NCBI GenBank assembly: GCA_963849115.1
Contig: CAWKGK010000008.1
Location: 310,001 to 374,000, forward strand
Length of the DNA: 64,000 bases
Source: JACDAL01 sp963849115
Lineage (GTDB): Bacteria > Actinomycetota > CADDZG01 > WHSQ01
Reading direction: 5' to 3'
The translations under genes and the position numbers were made by a program. Shown one piece after another: positions 47,978 through 56,049 of the stretch. Each line of letters begins with the position of its first letter. Within the stretch, counting starts at the first letter, position 1. The notes under the pieces were generated by a model. It had not been told where the DNA came from. It searched no databases and was given only the letters and a program-made list of their open reading frames with translations.

Positions 47978-48658
47978 TTACAGCCGATCGGCGTCGAGGA
48001 CGATCTCGCCTGCAGCTCCGGTGAGGACGATGCTGGCGACGGCGGGGGGTCCTGGGCGCACGGTGATGGGGAGGCGGTGCGCGCCGAGCCAGGCGGCGAG
48101 GCGATCGGCGTCGCCGTCGAGCTGCAGCTTTGCGATCTGGACGGCGCCGGCCCGATGAGTTGCCGTGGCGCGGCCTGGAAGCGGGGTCCCGTGTCCCCAT
48201 TCTATGAAGAAAGGGAGCGAGGGCTCGGCGGTGGCCCGCTCGATGCCGGCCAGCCGCCACCGCACGAGCTGGCCGCTCCGACCTGTCCGTGAGCCGGCGG
48301 CCACCGTCAGGTCGAGCCGTCGGGCGAAATCGTCCAGCTCATGCGTGCGGACGGCCCAGCCGAGCGGCCGGGGGAGCGTGGGATGCGCTGCCGCGACCCA
48401 GCGTCCGAACGGGCTCTGCGCGGCCTCGGCCTCGTCGACGATCGCGACCAGCTCGAGATAGGCCTCGCCGAGCGGCACTATCCTGTTGGCCGTGCCCCAG
48501 CCGGGGTGACGGCCGCCCTCGATCGAAGCGAGGCCGTGCCGCACTTCGATCTCCTGCGCGGTTGCGGCAAGGTCGGCCACCGCGATCAGTACGTGGTCGA
48601 GCTCCAGAGCTTCGAGTCTAGTCGCCCAGCGGTCACCGGACAGGCAGGGACCCGTCAC
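47978..48658 (-). CDS. VOC-superfamily (glyoxalase-like) protein
   Basis: A 226-residue vicinal-oxygen-chelate protein. LELDHVLIAVADLAATAQEIE near the N-terminus is the first beta-alpha-beta module with a metal-ligand histidine; GGRHPGWGTANRIVPLGEAYLELVAIVD follows, as in glyoxalase-like domain proteins (PF13468 type). The C-terminal half is a weaker second module. Enzymatic function is unknown. The start is uncertain: the conserved part begins about 18 residues in. The gene is enclosed by imperfect inverted repeats (47921 and 48739), which might mark a transferred cassette. Confidence 0.75.
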   Translation of the reverse strand: MTGPCLSGDRWATRLEALELDHVLIAVADLAATAQEIEVRHGLASIEGGRHPGWGTANRIVPLGEAYLELVAIVDEAEAAQSPFGRWVAAAHPTLPRPLGWAVRTHELDDFARRLDLTVAAGSRTGRSGQLVRWRLAGIERATAEPSLPFFIEWGHGTPLPGRATATHRAGAVQIAKLQLDGDADRLAAWLGAHRLPITVRPGPPAVASIVLTGAAGEIVLDADRL

Positions 48659-48738
48659 CTGACCCGAACCCCGTCGGGATCTGTCCTCAAGCTAGGAAGG
48701 GTGCCGATGGCCGCTGCGGCGTGGATCTTGTTCGGGAG

Positions 48739-48760
48739 CTCAATCTGAAATGACTTCTTA
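48739..48760. repeat. right 22-bp inverted repeat flanking the VOC gene
   Basis: CTCAATCTGAAATGACTTCTTA is complementary at 17 of 22 positions to 47921-47942. Its last 3 nt are the stop codon of the ydcF-like gene. Confidence 0.55.
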
Positions 48761-49342
48761 GCGATTCAGCCATTGATATGCCAGTAGCGAGGCGACCTCG
48801 TGCAGCAGCTCACGGGCCTTCGTGGCGCGGCTGCGGTTGAGCTCGACGTAGGAGGCGGGGCTCGTATAGGCGGCCTCGAAGCCGAGGTCCAGCGCCATCG
48901 TCTTTATGCGTCTCGAGTGCAGGGGGTCCGAAACCAATAGGACCGAGTCGATGCCCTGTTGCTCGGCGATCTGAGCGACGCCGCGCAGGCTCTCCAATGT
49001 CGTTGTTCCTCGCTCCTCGTGGAGGATCCTCTGTGCGGGGATTCCCTGCGCGATCAAGTAGGCCTCGCCCGCCTCGGACTCGGTGAAGCGGTCTCCTGGC
49101 TGCTTTCCCCCGGTCACGATGACCGTGTCCGAGACATCGGTGTCGAAGAGGTGGGCGGCTTGCTCGAGACGTGCTTCGAACACCGGAGAAGGCACGCCGT
49201 CGTACTGCGCAGCACCGAGCACCACGATGGCCTCGGCCGAGCGAACCTCGTCGTGGTGCGACTGCTCCCAGACGAGGAATGCAAGTGTGGCGGGATAGGC
49301 GAGTGCTGCTAGAAGTAACGCGACGATGATCTTGCGGAACAT
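48758..49342 (-). CDS. YdcF-family (DUF218) membrane-anchored protein
   Basis: A 194-residue DUF218/YdcF protein. The N-terminal hydrophobic segment (about residues 4-24, IIVALLLAALAYPATLAFLV) anchors it to the membrane. The domain starts with AEAIVVLGAAQYDGVPS, then VIVTGGKQPGDRFTESEAGEAYL, HEERGTTTLESLRG and LLVSDPLHSRRI, all typical of ElyC/SanA/YdcF-like proteins linked to envelope integrity. Its stop codon overlaps the right inverted repeat. It is 13 nt downstream of sdhB and could be cotranscribed. Confidence 0.85.
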   Translation of the reverse strand: MFRKIIVALLLAALAYPATLAFLVWEQSHHDEVRSAEAIVVLGAAQYDGVPSPVFEARLEQAAHLFDTDVSDTVIVTGGKQPGDRFTESEAGEAYLIAQGIPAQRILHEERGTTTLESLRGVAQIAEQQGIDSVLLVSDPLHSRRIKTMALDLGFEAAYTSPASYVELNRSRATKARELLHEVASLLAYQWLNR

Positions 49343-49355
49343 CGCCGCACCGGCC

Positions 49356-50060
49356 CTAAAACGACCTGTAGAGTGCGACGCGCTTTACTTCTTGGATCGC
49401 TTTGGTGACCTTGATCCCGCGCGGGCATGCCTGCGTGCAGTTGAACGCGGTCCGGCATTTGTAGGCGCCGTCCCGCTGCGAGAGTATCTCGAGGCGCTCG
49501 TCACCTCCTGTGTCGCGTGAATCGAAGATGAAGCGATGCGCGTTGACAATCGCGGCGGGGCCGACGTATTCCTCGTCGGACCAGAAGATTGGACACGCGG
49601 TTGTGCAGGCAGCGCAGAGGATGCATTTGGTGGTGTCGTCGAAGCGGTCGCGCTCCTCCTGGGACTGGATGCGCTCGCGTGCGGGCTCGTGCTCGGACTC
49701 ATCGACGATGAGCCATGGCTTGACCGCCTTGTAACCGGCGAAGAAAGGCTCCATGTCGACGATGAAGTCCTTGAGCACTGAAAGGCCCCGGAGGGGCTCG
49801 ACCGTTATTGGCTGCTTGAGGTCCTTGATGAGGACCTTGCATGCCAGCACGTTGACCCCGTTTACGACCATGGCATCGGAACCGCACACTCCGTGCGCGC
49901 AGGAGAAGCGCAGCGCCAGTGAGGAATCCAGCTCCCACTTGACCTTGTGTAGGCAGTCCAGCAGGCGTTCCATCGGGTCCGCCTCCACCTGGTAGCTCTC
50001 GAAGTGAGGCTCGGAGTCGAACTCCGGGTTGTAGCGCAGAAGGTTGAGGTCGACGTTCAC
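49356..50060 (-). CDS. sdhB: succinate dehydrogenase iron-sulfur subunit
   Basis: Carries electrons from SdhA to the quinone site through [2Fe-2S], [4Fe-4S] and [3Fe-4S] clusters. The first cluster motif is RFSCAHGVCGSDAMVVNG and NVLAC, with aspartate in place of the third cysteine, as also in E. coli SdhB. KCILCAACTTACPIFW and AFNCTQACPRGIK supply the others. From GTG 50060 it has 234 residues. A CTG at 50069 overlaps the sdhA stop (CTGA) with AAGGA 4 nt upstream and may be the real start. The open frame further upstream overlaps sdhA and is not coding. Order: sdhD-sdhA-sdhB. Confidence 0.93.
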   Translation of the reverse strand: MNVDLNLLRYNPEFDSEPHFESYQVEADPMERLLDCLHKVKWELDSSLALRFSCAHGVCGSDAMVVNGVNVLACKVLIKDLKQPITVEPLRGLSVLKDFIVDMEPFFAGYKAVKPWLIVDESEHEPARERIQSQEERDRFDDTTKCILCAACTTACPIFWSDEEYVGPAAIVNAHRFIFDSRDTGGDERLEILSQRDGAYKCRTAFNCTQACPRGIKVTKAIQEVKRVALYRSF

Positions 50061-50065
50061 CTCTG

Positions 50066-51802
50066 TCAGTACTTCCTTTCGACCGGCTCGTAGCGCCCCA
50101 TGGTGACGTCCTTGTGAGCTAGCTTGGTGTCTCCCTCCGCGGTTCTTGTGATAAATGAGTGTTTGAGCCAGTGATCGTCCTCGCGCATCTGGTGGTCCTC
50201 GCGGTAGTGCCCGCCGCGGCTCTCGGTGCGAGCGCGGGCCGCGACCACCAGCGCTTCGGCCATGTCGAGCAGGAAGCCGAGCTCGATGTGCTCGACCAGC
50301 TCGGTGTTGAAGATCTTGCTGCGGTCCTTCACCCGGCATACCTCATAGCGCTTGCGCAGCTCGGTAATCGTCGAGAGAACGGAGCTCAGCGAGTCTTCGG
50401 TGCGCACGACCGAGGCCTTGTCCATCATCTCCTCCTGGAGCGTCGCCCTGATGGAGGCGGTCGATTCTTCCGAGCCGCCGTCGCACAGCGACGCGATCCA
50501 CTCCTCGGAGCGCTTCTCGGCCCCCTCCGGCAGCGCTGGGAGCGGATGAGTCGAGGAATACTCGGCCATGGCGATGCCGCCTCGCCGGCCGAACACGACG
50601 ATGTCGAGCAGCGAGTTGGTGCCCAGGCGGTTCGCGCCGTGAACGGACACGCAGGCGCACTCGCCGGCCGCATAGAAGCCCGGCACTGTGGCGCCGGTGT
50701 GGTCGGCGAGGACCTCGGCTTGAACGTTCGTCGGTATCCCGCCCATGGCGTAGTGCGCGGTGGGCACGATGGGAACGCCTTCCTTGACGGGATCGACGTC
50801 CAGATACGTGCGGGCGAACTCGGTGATGTCGGGCAGCTTCTTCTCGATGACCTCGGGATCCACCTCGGTCAAATCGAGGAGGATGTAGTCCTTGTCGGGC
50901 CCCGCCCCGCGGCCCTCCTTGATCTCGAAGAACTCCGCCCGCGACACCATGTCGCGGGGTGCCAGATCCTTGATGGTGGGGGCATAGCGCTCCATGAAGC
51001 GCTCGCCGTCACCGTTTCTGAGGATGGCTCCTTCGCCGCGCGCCGCCTCCGATAGGAGAATGCCGAGGCGGTAGAGCCCGGTGGGATGAAATTGATAGAA
51101 CTCCATGTCCTCCAGCGGCAACCCCGCCCGGTAGACGACCCCGGGCCCGTCCCCGGTGAGTGTGTGGGCGTTGGAGGTGATCTTGAACATCTTGCCGTAT
51201 CCACCGGTGGCGAACAGGACCGACTTGCAGTGAAAGATGTGGAGTTGCCCGGTGGAGAGCTCGTAAGCGACGATCCCGCAACAGACCCCGTCGTCCATCA
51301 CCAAGTCGAGAACGAAGAACTCGTTGTAGAACTCGACTCCGAACTTGGTGCACTGCTGAAAAAGTGTTTGCAGGATCATGTGGCCGGTGCGGTCGGCTGC
51401 GTAGCAGGCTCGCTTTACGGGAGCCTCTCCGTGGTTGCTGGTGTGCCCGCCGAACCGGCGCTGGTCGATCCTTCCTTCGGGCGTCCGGTTGAAAGGCAGG
51501 CCCATGCGCTCGAGCTCGAGTACGGAATCGACGGCCTCCTTGCACATGATGTCGACCGCATCCTGGTCGGCGAGGAAGTCCGAGCCCTTGACCGTGTCGA
51601 AGGCGTGCCATTCCCACGAATCCTCCTCGACGTTGGCGAGAGCGGCGCACATGCCTCCCTGGGCGGCGCCGGTGTGGGAGCGGGTGGGGTAGAGCTTGGA
51701 CACAACCGCTGTCTTGACGCGCCTTCCCGCCTCCAGCGCGGCGCGCAGACCAGCCCCTCCGGCGCCGACTATCACGGCGTCGTATTCGTGGATCTGTGCC
51801 AT
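50066..51802 (-). CDS. sdhA: succinate dehydrogenase flavoprotein subunit
   Basis: FAD-containing subunit oxidising succinate to fumarate, 578 residues. The N-terminal FAD motif is AVIVGAGGAGLRAALEAG; the covalent-flavin histidine lies in PTRSHTGAAQGGM; the substrate loop includes GHTSNHGEAPVKRACYAADRTG; and HYAMGGIPTN, GANRLGTNSLLDIVVFGRR are conserved. The ATG overlaps the upstream membrane-anchor gene (TGATG). The C-terminus has the SRGGHYREDHQMREDDHWLKH block typical of this branch. Forms complex II with SdhB and membrane subunits. Confidence 0.96.
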   Translation of the reverse strand: MAQIHEYDAVIVGAGGAGLRAALEAGRRVKTAVVSKLYPTRSHTGAAQGGMCAALANVEEDSWEWHAFDTVKGSDFLADQDAVDIMCKEAVDSVLELERMGLPFNRTPEGRIDQRRFGGHTSNHGEAPVKRACYAADRTGHMILQTLFQQCTKFGVEFYNEFFVLDLVMDDGVCCGIVAYELSTGQLHIFHCKSVLFATGGYGKMFKITSNAHTLTGDGPGVVYRAGLPLEDMEFYQFHPTGLYRLGILLSEAARGEGAILRNGDGERFMERYAPTIKDLAPRDMVSRAEFFEIKEGRGAGPDKDYILLDLTEVDPEVIEKKLPDITEFARTYLDVDPVKEGVPIVPTAHYAMGGIPTNVQAEVLADHTGATVPGFYAAGECACVSVHGANRLGTNSLLDIVVFGRRGGIAMAEYSSTHPLPALPEGAEKRSEEWIASLCDGGSEESTASIRATLQEEMMDKASVVRTEDSLSSVLSTITELRKRYEVCRVKDRSKIFNTELVEHIELGFLLDMAEALVVAARARTESRGGHYREDHQMREDDHWLKHSFITRTAEGDTKLAHKDVTMGRYEPVERKY

Positions 51803-52221
51803 CAGCCCGATACGCCGGCGTCGAAGGCGACGACCACGGTCGTGCCCATGATCATCAGGATTGCGGTCAGCCCGTAGAGCGTTCCCTTGACCGCCGTCCT
51901 GATCCCCGGGGAGCGGATGTAGTCATCGATGATGATGCGCAGGCCATTGACCCCGTGAAGCAGGGCGAGCACCAAGAGGACCCAGTCGAACGCCCGCCAG
52001 CCGACGTTGGCCCAACGTTCGGCGACGAAGTCGAAGCCGACCCTCTCCACCCCCGAGCCCACCAGATGCATGACGTAGAGGTGGATGAGCACCAGGAACA
52101 GAAGAATGACCCCCGACACTCGCATGAAGAACCACCACCACACCTCGGTCGAGGAGGGCCGCCGGCCGGGGGAGAAGGCCTTGGGTTTGTGTTTTCGGTA
52201 AATGTCTTCCACGGTCGCCAT
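51802..52221 (-). CDS. sdhD: succinate dehydrogenase membrane anchor subunit (SdhD-like)
   Basis: A 139-residue three-helix membrane anchor: VWWWFFMRVSGVILLFLVLIH (about 28-55), FDWVLLVLALLHGVNGLRI (about 77-97) and LTAILMIMGTTVVVAF (about 115-132). LIHLYVMHLVGSG and LLHGVNGLR carry histidines that may ligate heme b. It resembles SdhD/SdhC small anchors of actinobacteria. I chose ATG 52221; TAGGAT lies 9 nt upstream (52231-52236), so the operon mRNA has almost no leader. No second anchor gene (SdhC) is adjacent: the next gene upstream is the divergent mutase. Confidence 0.85.
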   Translation of the reverse strand: MATVEDIYRKHKPKAFSPGRRPSSTEVWWWFFMRVSGVILLFLVLIHLYVMHLVGSGVERVGFDFVAERWANVGWRAFDWVLLVLALLHGVNGLRIIIDDYIRSPGIRTAVKGTLYGLTAILMIMGTTVVVAFDAGVSG

Positions 52222-52288
52222 AGGGGACAAATCCTAACCGTGCAACTCCACGAGCGGCGCAACCCGCGGGGGGACCGGGGAAGTTCGT

Positions 52289-52365
52289 CGGTGGTCGTTC
52301 GCCCAAGTTGTGCCGACGACCACCAAAATCGTGGTCGCAAGCACACTTTGGGCGTTTAGCCACCG
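52289..52365. repeat. intergenic palindromic repeat, family A, copy 2
   Basis: A 77-bp palindrome symmetric about one point: CGGTGG/CCACCG at the ends, CGCCCAAGTTGTGC (52300-52313) with GCACACTTTGGGCG (52341-52354), and GACCAC/GTGGTC at the centre. The arms match the copy at 9684-9766. It lies between divergent genes, so it is not simply a terminator. Confidence 0.8.
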
Positions 52366-52394
52366 GCGCTCTCGGACCCCGGTAGCATCGACGG

Positions 52395-53960
52395 GTGAGC
52401 GACCAGCGCATCACCGACTCGGGCATCGCCGTCGAGCCCGTGTACGGACCCTCTGAGCGGCCGGCGCTCAGCCCTCCCGGTGAGTATCCGTACACTCGCG
52501 GGATCCACCCGGAGATGTACCGCTCCCGACTGTGGACCATGCGCCAGTACGCCGGCTTTGGCTCGGCCGCACAGACCAACTCTCGCTTTCGATACCTCTT
52601 GAGCGCGGGCCAGACGGGGCTGTCGGTGGCGTTCGACCTGCCGACACAGATGGGCTACGACTCCGATCATCCGCTGGCGGAGGCTGAGGTCGGCCGGGTC
52701 GGCGTCGCCATCGACTCGCTCGCCGACATGGAGCTGCTGCTCGATGAGATCCCCTTGAGCGAGGTATCGACCTCCATGACCATCAACTCAACCGCTGCGA
52801 TCTTGTTGCTGCTCTACGAGCTCGTCGCTGCGAAACAGGGAGTGGACGGCGAGCATCTGAGTGGCACGACTCAGAACGACATCCTGAAGGAGTACATCGC
52901 CCGCGGCACCTATATCTATCCACCCAAACCTTCGATGCGGATCGCAACCGATCTGTTTTCCTATTGCAAGGATAGGCTGCCGCGGTGGAACACGATCTCG
53001 ATCTCCGGCTATCACATGCGCGAAGCGGGGTGCACTGCCGTGCAGGAGGTGGCCTTCACACTTGCCGACGCGATTTCCTACGTGGAGGCCGCGCTCGAGG
53101 CGGGACTCGAAGTGGACGATTTCGGCCCCCGCCTGTCATTCTTTTTCGCTTGCCACATGAACTTCTTCGAAGAGGTAGCGAAGTTTCGCGCCGCCCGCAG
53201 GCTGTGGGCGGTGATCATGAAGGAGCGTTTCGGGGCCTCCAACGAGCGTTCAATGATGCTTCGCTTCCATACGCAGACGGGCGGTGCCACGCTTACCGCG
53301 CAGCAGCCGGAGAACAACATCGTGCGAACCGCACTGGAAGCTCTCGCCGCGGTGCTGGGAGGGACGCAGTCGCTGCACACCAACGCATACGATGAAGCGC
53401 TGGCGTTGCCCTCTCAAAGATCGGCCATGATCGCCTTGCGCACACAACAGGTGATTGCGTTTGAGTCTTCGGTCGTCGACTCGGCCGACCCGCTTGGCGG
53501 GTCCTATTTCGTGGAAGCGCTGACCGATGGCATCGAGGAGGAAGCGCGCGCTTACATCGAGCGCATCGACGAGCTCGGCGGCGCGGTAGAGGCCATCGAG
53601 TCTGGATACATGAAGCGCGAGATCGAGGACTCGGCCTACCGTATCGCCCGGGAACTCGAGAGCGGAGGCCGGTCGGTCGTGGGCATGAACATGTTCCAAG
53701 GAGGTCACGAGGAGGCGGTCGAGCTTCTGGAGATGGACGAAGAGCTGCTGCACGCGCAGAAAGGTAGGTTGGCCGACGTGCGTGCGGGCCGGGACGAAGA
53801 TGCAGTTCGTAAGGCGTTGAGAGAGCTCGAGGACGCCGCCCGAGGCAACGACAACCTCCTCTACCCCATGAGGGATGCACTGGCCGCCTACGCCACGCTA
53901 GGAGAGGTCTCGGACAGGCTGCGCAACGTGTTCGGCGAGTACCGGCCGGCGAGTCTTTAG
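52395..53960 (+). CDS. methylmalonyl-CoA mutase large-subunit family, catalytic domain only
   Basis: Adenosylcobalamin-dependent acyl-CoA mutase catalytic domain, 521 residues. The signature YPYTRGIHPEMYRSRLWTMR, QYAGFGSAAQTNSRFRYLL and GQTGLSVAFDLPTQMGYDSDHP is that of methylmalonyl-CoA and related mutases; THTQTGGATLTAQQPENN-like RFHTQTGGATLTAQQPENN and GGTQSLHTNAYDEALALPS follow. The C-terminal B12-binding domain (DxHxxG) is absent, so a separate small subunit is needed and is not in the window. It could be a methylmalonyl-, ethylmalonyl- or isobutyryl-type mutase. The GTG is 6 nt after TAGCAT (52383-52388), suggesting a leaderless mRNA. It overlaps npdG by 1 nt. Confidence 0.9.
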   Translation: MSDQRITDSGIAVEPVYGPSERPALSPPGEYPYTRGIHPEMYRSRLWTMRQYAGFGSAAQTNSRFRYLLSAGQTGLSVAFDLPTQMGYDSDHPLAEAEVGRVGVAIDSLADMELLLDEIPLSEVSTSMTINSTAAILLLLYELVAAKQGVDGEHLSGTTQNDILKEYIARGTYIYPPKPSMRIATDLFSYCKDRLPRWNTISISGYHMREAGCTAVQEVAFTLADAISYVEAALEAGLEVDDFGPRLSFFFACHMNFFEEVAKFRAARRLWAVIMKERFGASNERSMMLRFHTQTGGATLTAQQPENNIVRTALEALAAVLGGTQSLHTNAYDEALALPSQRSAMIALRTQQVIAFESSVVDSADPLGGSYFVEALTDGIEEEARAYIERIDELGGAVEAIESGYMKREIEDSAYRIARELESGGRSVVGMNMFQGGHEEAVELLEMDEELLHAQKGRLADVRAGRDEDAVRKALRELEDAARGNDNLLYPMRDALAAYATLGEVSDRLRNVFGEYRPASL

Positions 53961-54628
53961 TGGTGGTCGAGCGTGTGGCAGTGATCGGTGGGACGGGGGC
54001 CGAGGGTTTCGGTCTGGCGCTCAGGTGGGCCTCCGCCGGGATGGAGGTCGTGATCGGCTCCCGCGACCAGGGCCGAGCGGAGGACGCGGCCGCCCGTTTG
54101 CGTGAACGCGTAGGGGAGGCGCAGGTCTCGGGGCTGTTGAACGCACAGGCCGCAGCCGGTTGCAGCACGGTGGTGGTCGCGGTCCCGTTCTCAGGCCAGG
54201 CCGCCATCTACAAGTCATTGGCCTCAGGGCTCCGGCCGGACGCCGTGGTGGTCGACTGCACCGTCCCGGTCGAAGCCGCGGTGGGGGGAAAGGCGACGCA
54301 CGTCCTCGGTGTGTGGGAGGGCTCGGCCGCCCAGCTGGCGGCCTCCCTCGTCCCGGAGGGAACGACCCTGTGCGCGGCTTTCCACACGCTGTCTGCCTCG
54401 GCTCTGGAGGATCTCGACAGCCCCTTGGACGGCGATGTCCCGGTGTGCGGGCCCAGGGCCGGCAAGGCGGTCGTCCGCGAGCTGGTCGAGGCGATCCCGA
54501 AGCTCGGTTTCGTGGACGCGGGCCCGCTTGAGAACGCCCGCGTCGTCGAGCCCATCACCTCGTTGCTGATCGGCATCAACCGCCGCTACAAGACCGACCG
54601 GGCGGGCATCCGCTTCACCGGCCTGTAA
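53960..54628 (+). CDS. npdG: NADPH-dependent F420 reductase (NpdG-like)
   Basis: F420H2:NADP+ oxidoreductase family, 222 residues. The N-terminal VAVIGGTGAEGFGLALRWA binds NADP, with GSRDQGRAEDAA recognising the 2'-phosphate; VVVAVPFSGQAAIYKSL and PVCGPRAGKAVVRELVEAI are conserved. It implies that the organism makes coenzyme F420. The GTG overlaps the mutase stop by 1 nt (TAGTG), so they are translationally coupled, although a functional link between B12 mutase and F420 chemistry is not obvious. Confidence 0.88.
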   Translation: MVVERVAVIGGTGAEGFGLALRWASAGMEVVIGSRDQGRAEDAAARLRERVGEAQVSGLLNAQAAAGCSTVVVAVPFSGQAAIYKSLASGLRPDAVVVDCTVPVEAAVGGKATHVLGVWEGSAAQLAASLVPEGTTLCAAFHTLSASALEDLDSPLDGDVPVCGPRAGKAVVRELVEAIPKLGFVDAGPLENARVVEPITSLLIGINRRYKTDRAGIRFTGL

Positions 54629-54648
54629 CCGGACGCAGCTCTGAGTCA

Positions 54649-54695
54649 AACTTTGTAACCCTGCCCACATCTGGTGTGGTTGCAGCACCAAAGTT
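54649..54695. terminator. palindromic hairpin between convergent npdG and yjbQ
   Basis: AACTTTG (54649-54655) pairs with CAAAGTT (54689-54695), with inner AACC/GGTT and CCACA/TGTGG pairing. It lies between two converging gene ends and probably serves as a bidirectional terminator or a repeat element. I found no second copy. Confidence 0.5.
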
Positions 54696-54718
54696 CGGTG
54701 GCGGGCGGCTGCGCGGCT

Positions 54719-55180
54719 TTATTCGCCCAGCACCTTGATGACCAGCCGCTTGCTGCGGCGACCGTCGAACTCGCAGTAGAAGATCGCCTGCCACGGGCCG
54801 AGATCGAGCTTTCCCTCGGTCACCGGGACGATGACCTGATGGTGTACGAGCAGGTTCTTGAGATGGGCGTCGCCGTTGTCCTCGCCGCCACGGTGGTGGC
54901 GATAATCGCCGGGGTCGGGGCTCAATGCCGCCGCCACCTCGCCGCCCGGCGCCTTCCACGACGGAGGAGCGATCTTGTCGAGCCACTCGAGCACGTCCTC
55001 CTGAATGCCCGGCTCGTCGTCGTTGATCCATACGCCCGCAGTGATGTGCATGGCCGACACCAGCGCCATGCCCTCTGCGACCCCCGACTCCTGGACTGCT
55101 ACGGCGACATCCTCGGTGATGCGCACGAACTCACGCCGGCCTTTGGTCTTGAAGGTCTTGTAGACGGTGTGCGTTTTCAT
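54719..55180 (-). CDS. YjbQ/UPF0047 family protein
   Basis: A 153-residue protein of the YjbQ (UPF0047) family, some members of which show weak thiamin-phosphate-synthase-like activity. Conserved parts: MHITAGVWINDDEPGIQEDV, HHRGGEDNGDAHLKNLLVHH and GPWQAIFYCEFDGRRSKRLV, with the clustered histidines and glutamate of a metal site. ATG 55180 was chosen because GGGGAG lies 6 nt upstream; the open frame further upstream overlaps the nucleotidyltransferase gene. Physiological role is unknown. Confidence 0.9.
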   Translation of the reverse strand: MKTHTVYKTFKTKGRREFVRITEDVAVAVQESGVAEGMALVSAMHITAGVWINDDEPGIQEDVLEWLDKIAPPSWKAPGGEVAAALSPDPGDYRHHRGGEDNGDAHLKNLLVHHQVIVPVTEGKLDLGPWQAIFYCEFDGRRSKRLVIKVLGE

Positions 55181-55205
55181 TTCTTTCTCCCCTGTGCCCG
55201 GACGC

Positions 55206-56006
55206 TCACACTCGCAGCTTGGCCAGCACCACCGCGCGAGCATCTTCGTCGCGTTCCACGCCGCGCTGCTCGAGAAGCGGATCGGCAAGTATCAGATAAA
55301 GCTCGACGGTAACCCGCAATGCATCCATGACCAGGTCGCGCTCGAGAGCCGGAACGGTTCGGGCGAACAGAGGGCCGAGCGCGCCGACATGCCGCTCTGC
55401 TCGGCGCGATCCATAGGGCCTGATCCCCGCGGTTTCGGCAAGGAGTGCGAACAGCACGTTGCCGCGCAGGTACTGCAGCGCATCGAGAGCTTCGTAGAGC
55501 TCGCCTCGCAGGATCTTCGAGTGTGTGTACCAAACCCAGGTCCACATGCGGGCTTCGAACCAAGCCAGGTCCACACCGACAGCTTCGACCCGCCCCCCAA
55601 GGGCAACCGAGATGTCGTCGTCCTCCGACCACAACACCCAGCTCGCCATGCCCCCGTTTCTGTCGGTCAGGTCGCCGAGCTGGACCAGGTAGAAGTCGAT
55701 GTGGATGAGGTCGTCGTATAGCACGATGAGCATGTCGGGATGCCCGACATGCTCGGCGGTGAAACGAGCCACCGGCACACCGCAGGCATCAATCAGCGCA
55801 TCTAGGTGTTCAACAGCTTCGCCGTGCATGTCGTCCCGAGTGACGATCTTGAGATCGAGGTCCGAATAGGCGTCGGCCGTCCCCGTCGCCAGCGAGCCCG
55901 ATACCACCAACCCGATGACTCCGGGCATCGTCCGGGTAAATGCGCTCGCGGCCTCGAGCTTCGCCCGGTGAAGCGGCAAGTCGTCGAGGCCGGAAGGCAG
56001 ATGCAT
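55206..56006 (-). CDS. nucleotidyltransferase-domain protein (aminoglycoside/lincosamide-adenylyltransferase-like)
   Basis: A 266-residue protein with the polymerase-beta-type nucleotidyltransferase signature VVSGSLATGTADAYSDLDLKI (GS, then DxD) and a later carboxylate in LIHIDFYLVQLGD. The helical C-terminal half (ILRGELYEALDALQYLRGNVL) resembles HEPN/KNTase-C-like or AadA-type substrate domains. Relatives include antibiotic adenylyltransferases, but many are of unknown function, and nothing here proves resistance. The ATG lies 8 nt after TAGGGT, so the mRNA may be leaderless. It is followed by yjbQ. Confidence 0.78.
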   Translation of the reverse strand: MHLPSGLDDLPLHRAKLEAASAFTRTMPGVIGLVVSGSLATGTADAYSDLDLKIVTRDDMHGEAVEHLDALIDACGVPVARFTAEHVGHPDMLIVLYDDLIHIDFYLVQLGDLTDRNGGMASWVLWSEDDDISVALGGRVEAVGVDLAWFEARMWTWVWYTHSKILRGELYEALDALQYLRGNVLFALLAETAGIRPYGSRRAERHVGALGPLFARTVPALERDLVMDALRVTVELYLILADPLLEQRGVERDEDARAVVLAKLRV

Positions 56007-56033
56007 GGAGTTCTAACCCTAGTTCAGCCTGGA

Positions 56034-56048
56034 CCCCGCTGAGCGGGG
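56034..56048. terminator. hairpin after lepB (CCCCGCTCAGCGGGG type, copy 3)
   Basis: On the lepB strand it reads CCCCGC-TCA-GCGGGG, a perfect 6-bp stem with TCA loop directly after the lepB stop. No T-tract follows. Its core is identical to the hairpin at 36143-36163. Confidence 0.55.
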
Positions 56049-56049
56049 G

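Noticed and set aside
49356..50339. A 327-residue SdhB with long N-terminal extension
   Set aside because: The extra 93 residues overlap sdhA in another frame and are His/Arg/Gly-rich. The normal SdhB begins at about 50060-50069.
55206..56006. Nucleotidyltransferase as an antibiotic resistance gene
   Set aside because: Only the generic GS-DxD signature is visible. Many chromosomal homologues have no resistance role and no mobile element flanks the gene.
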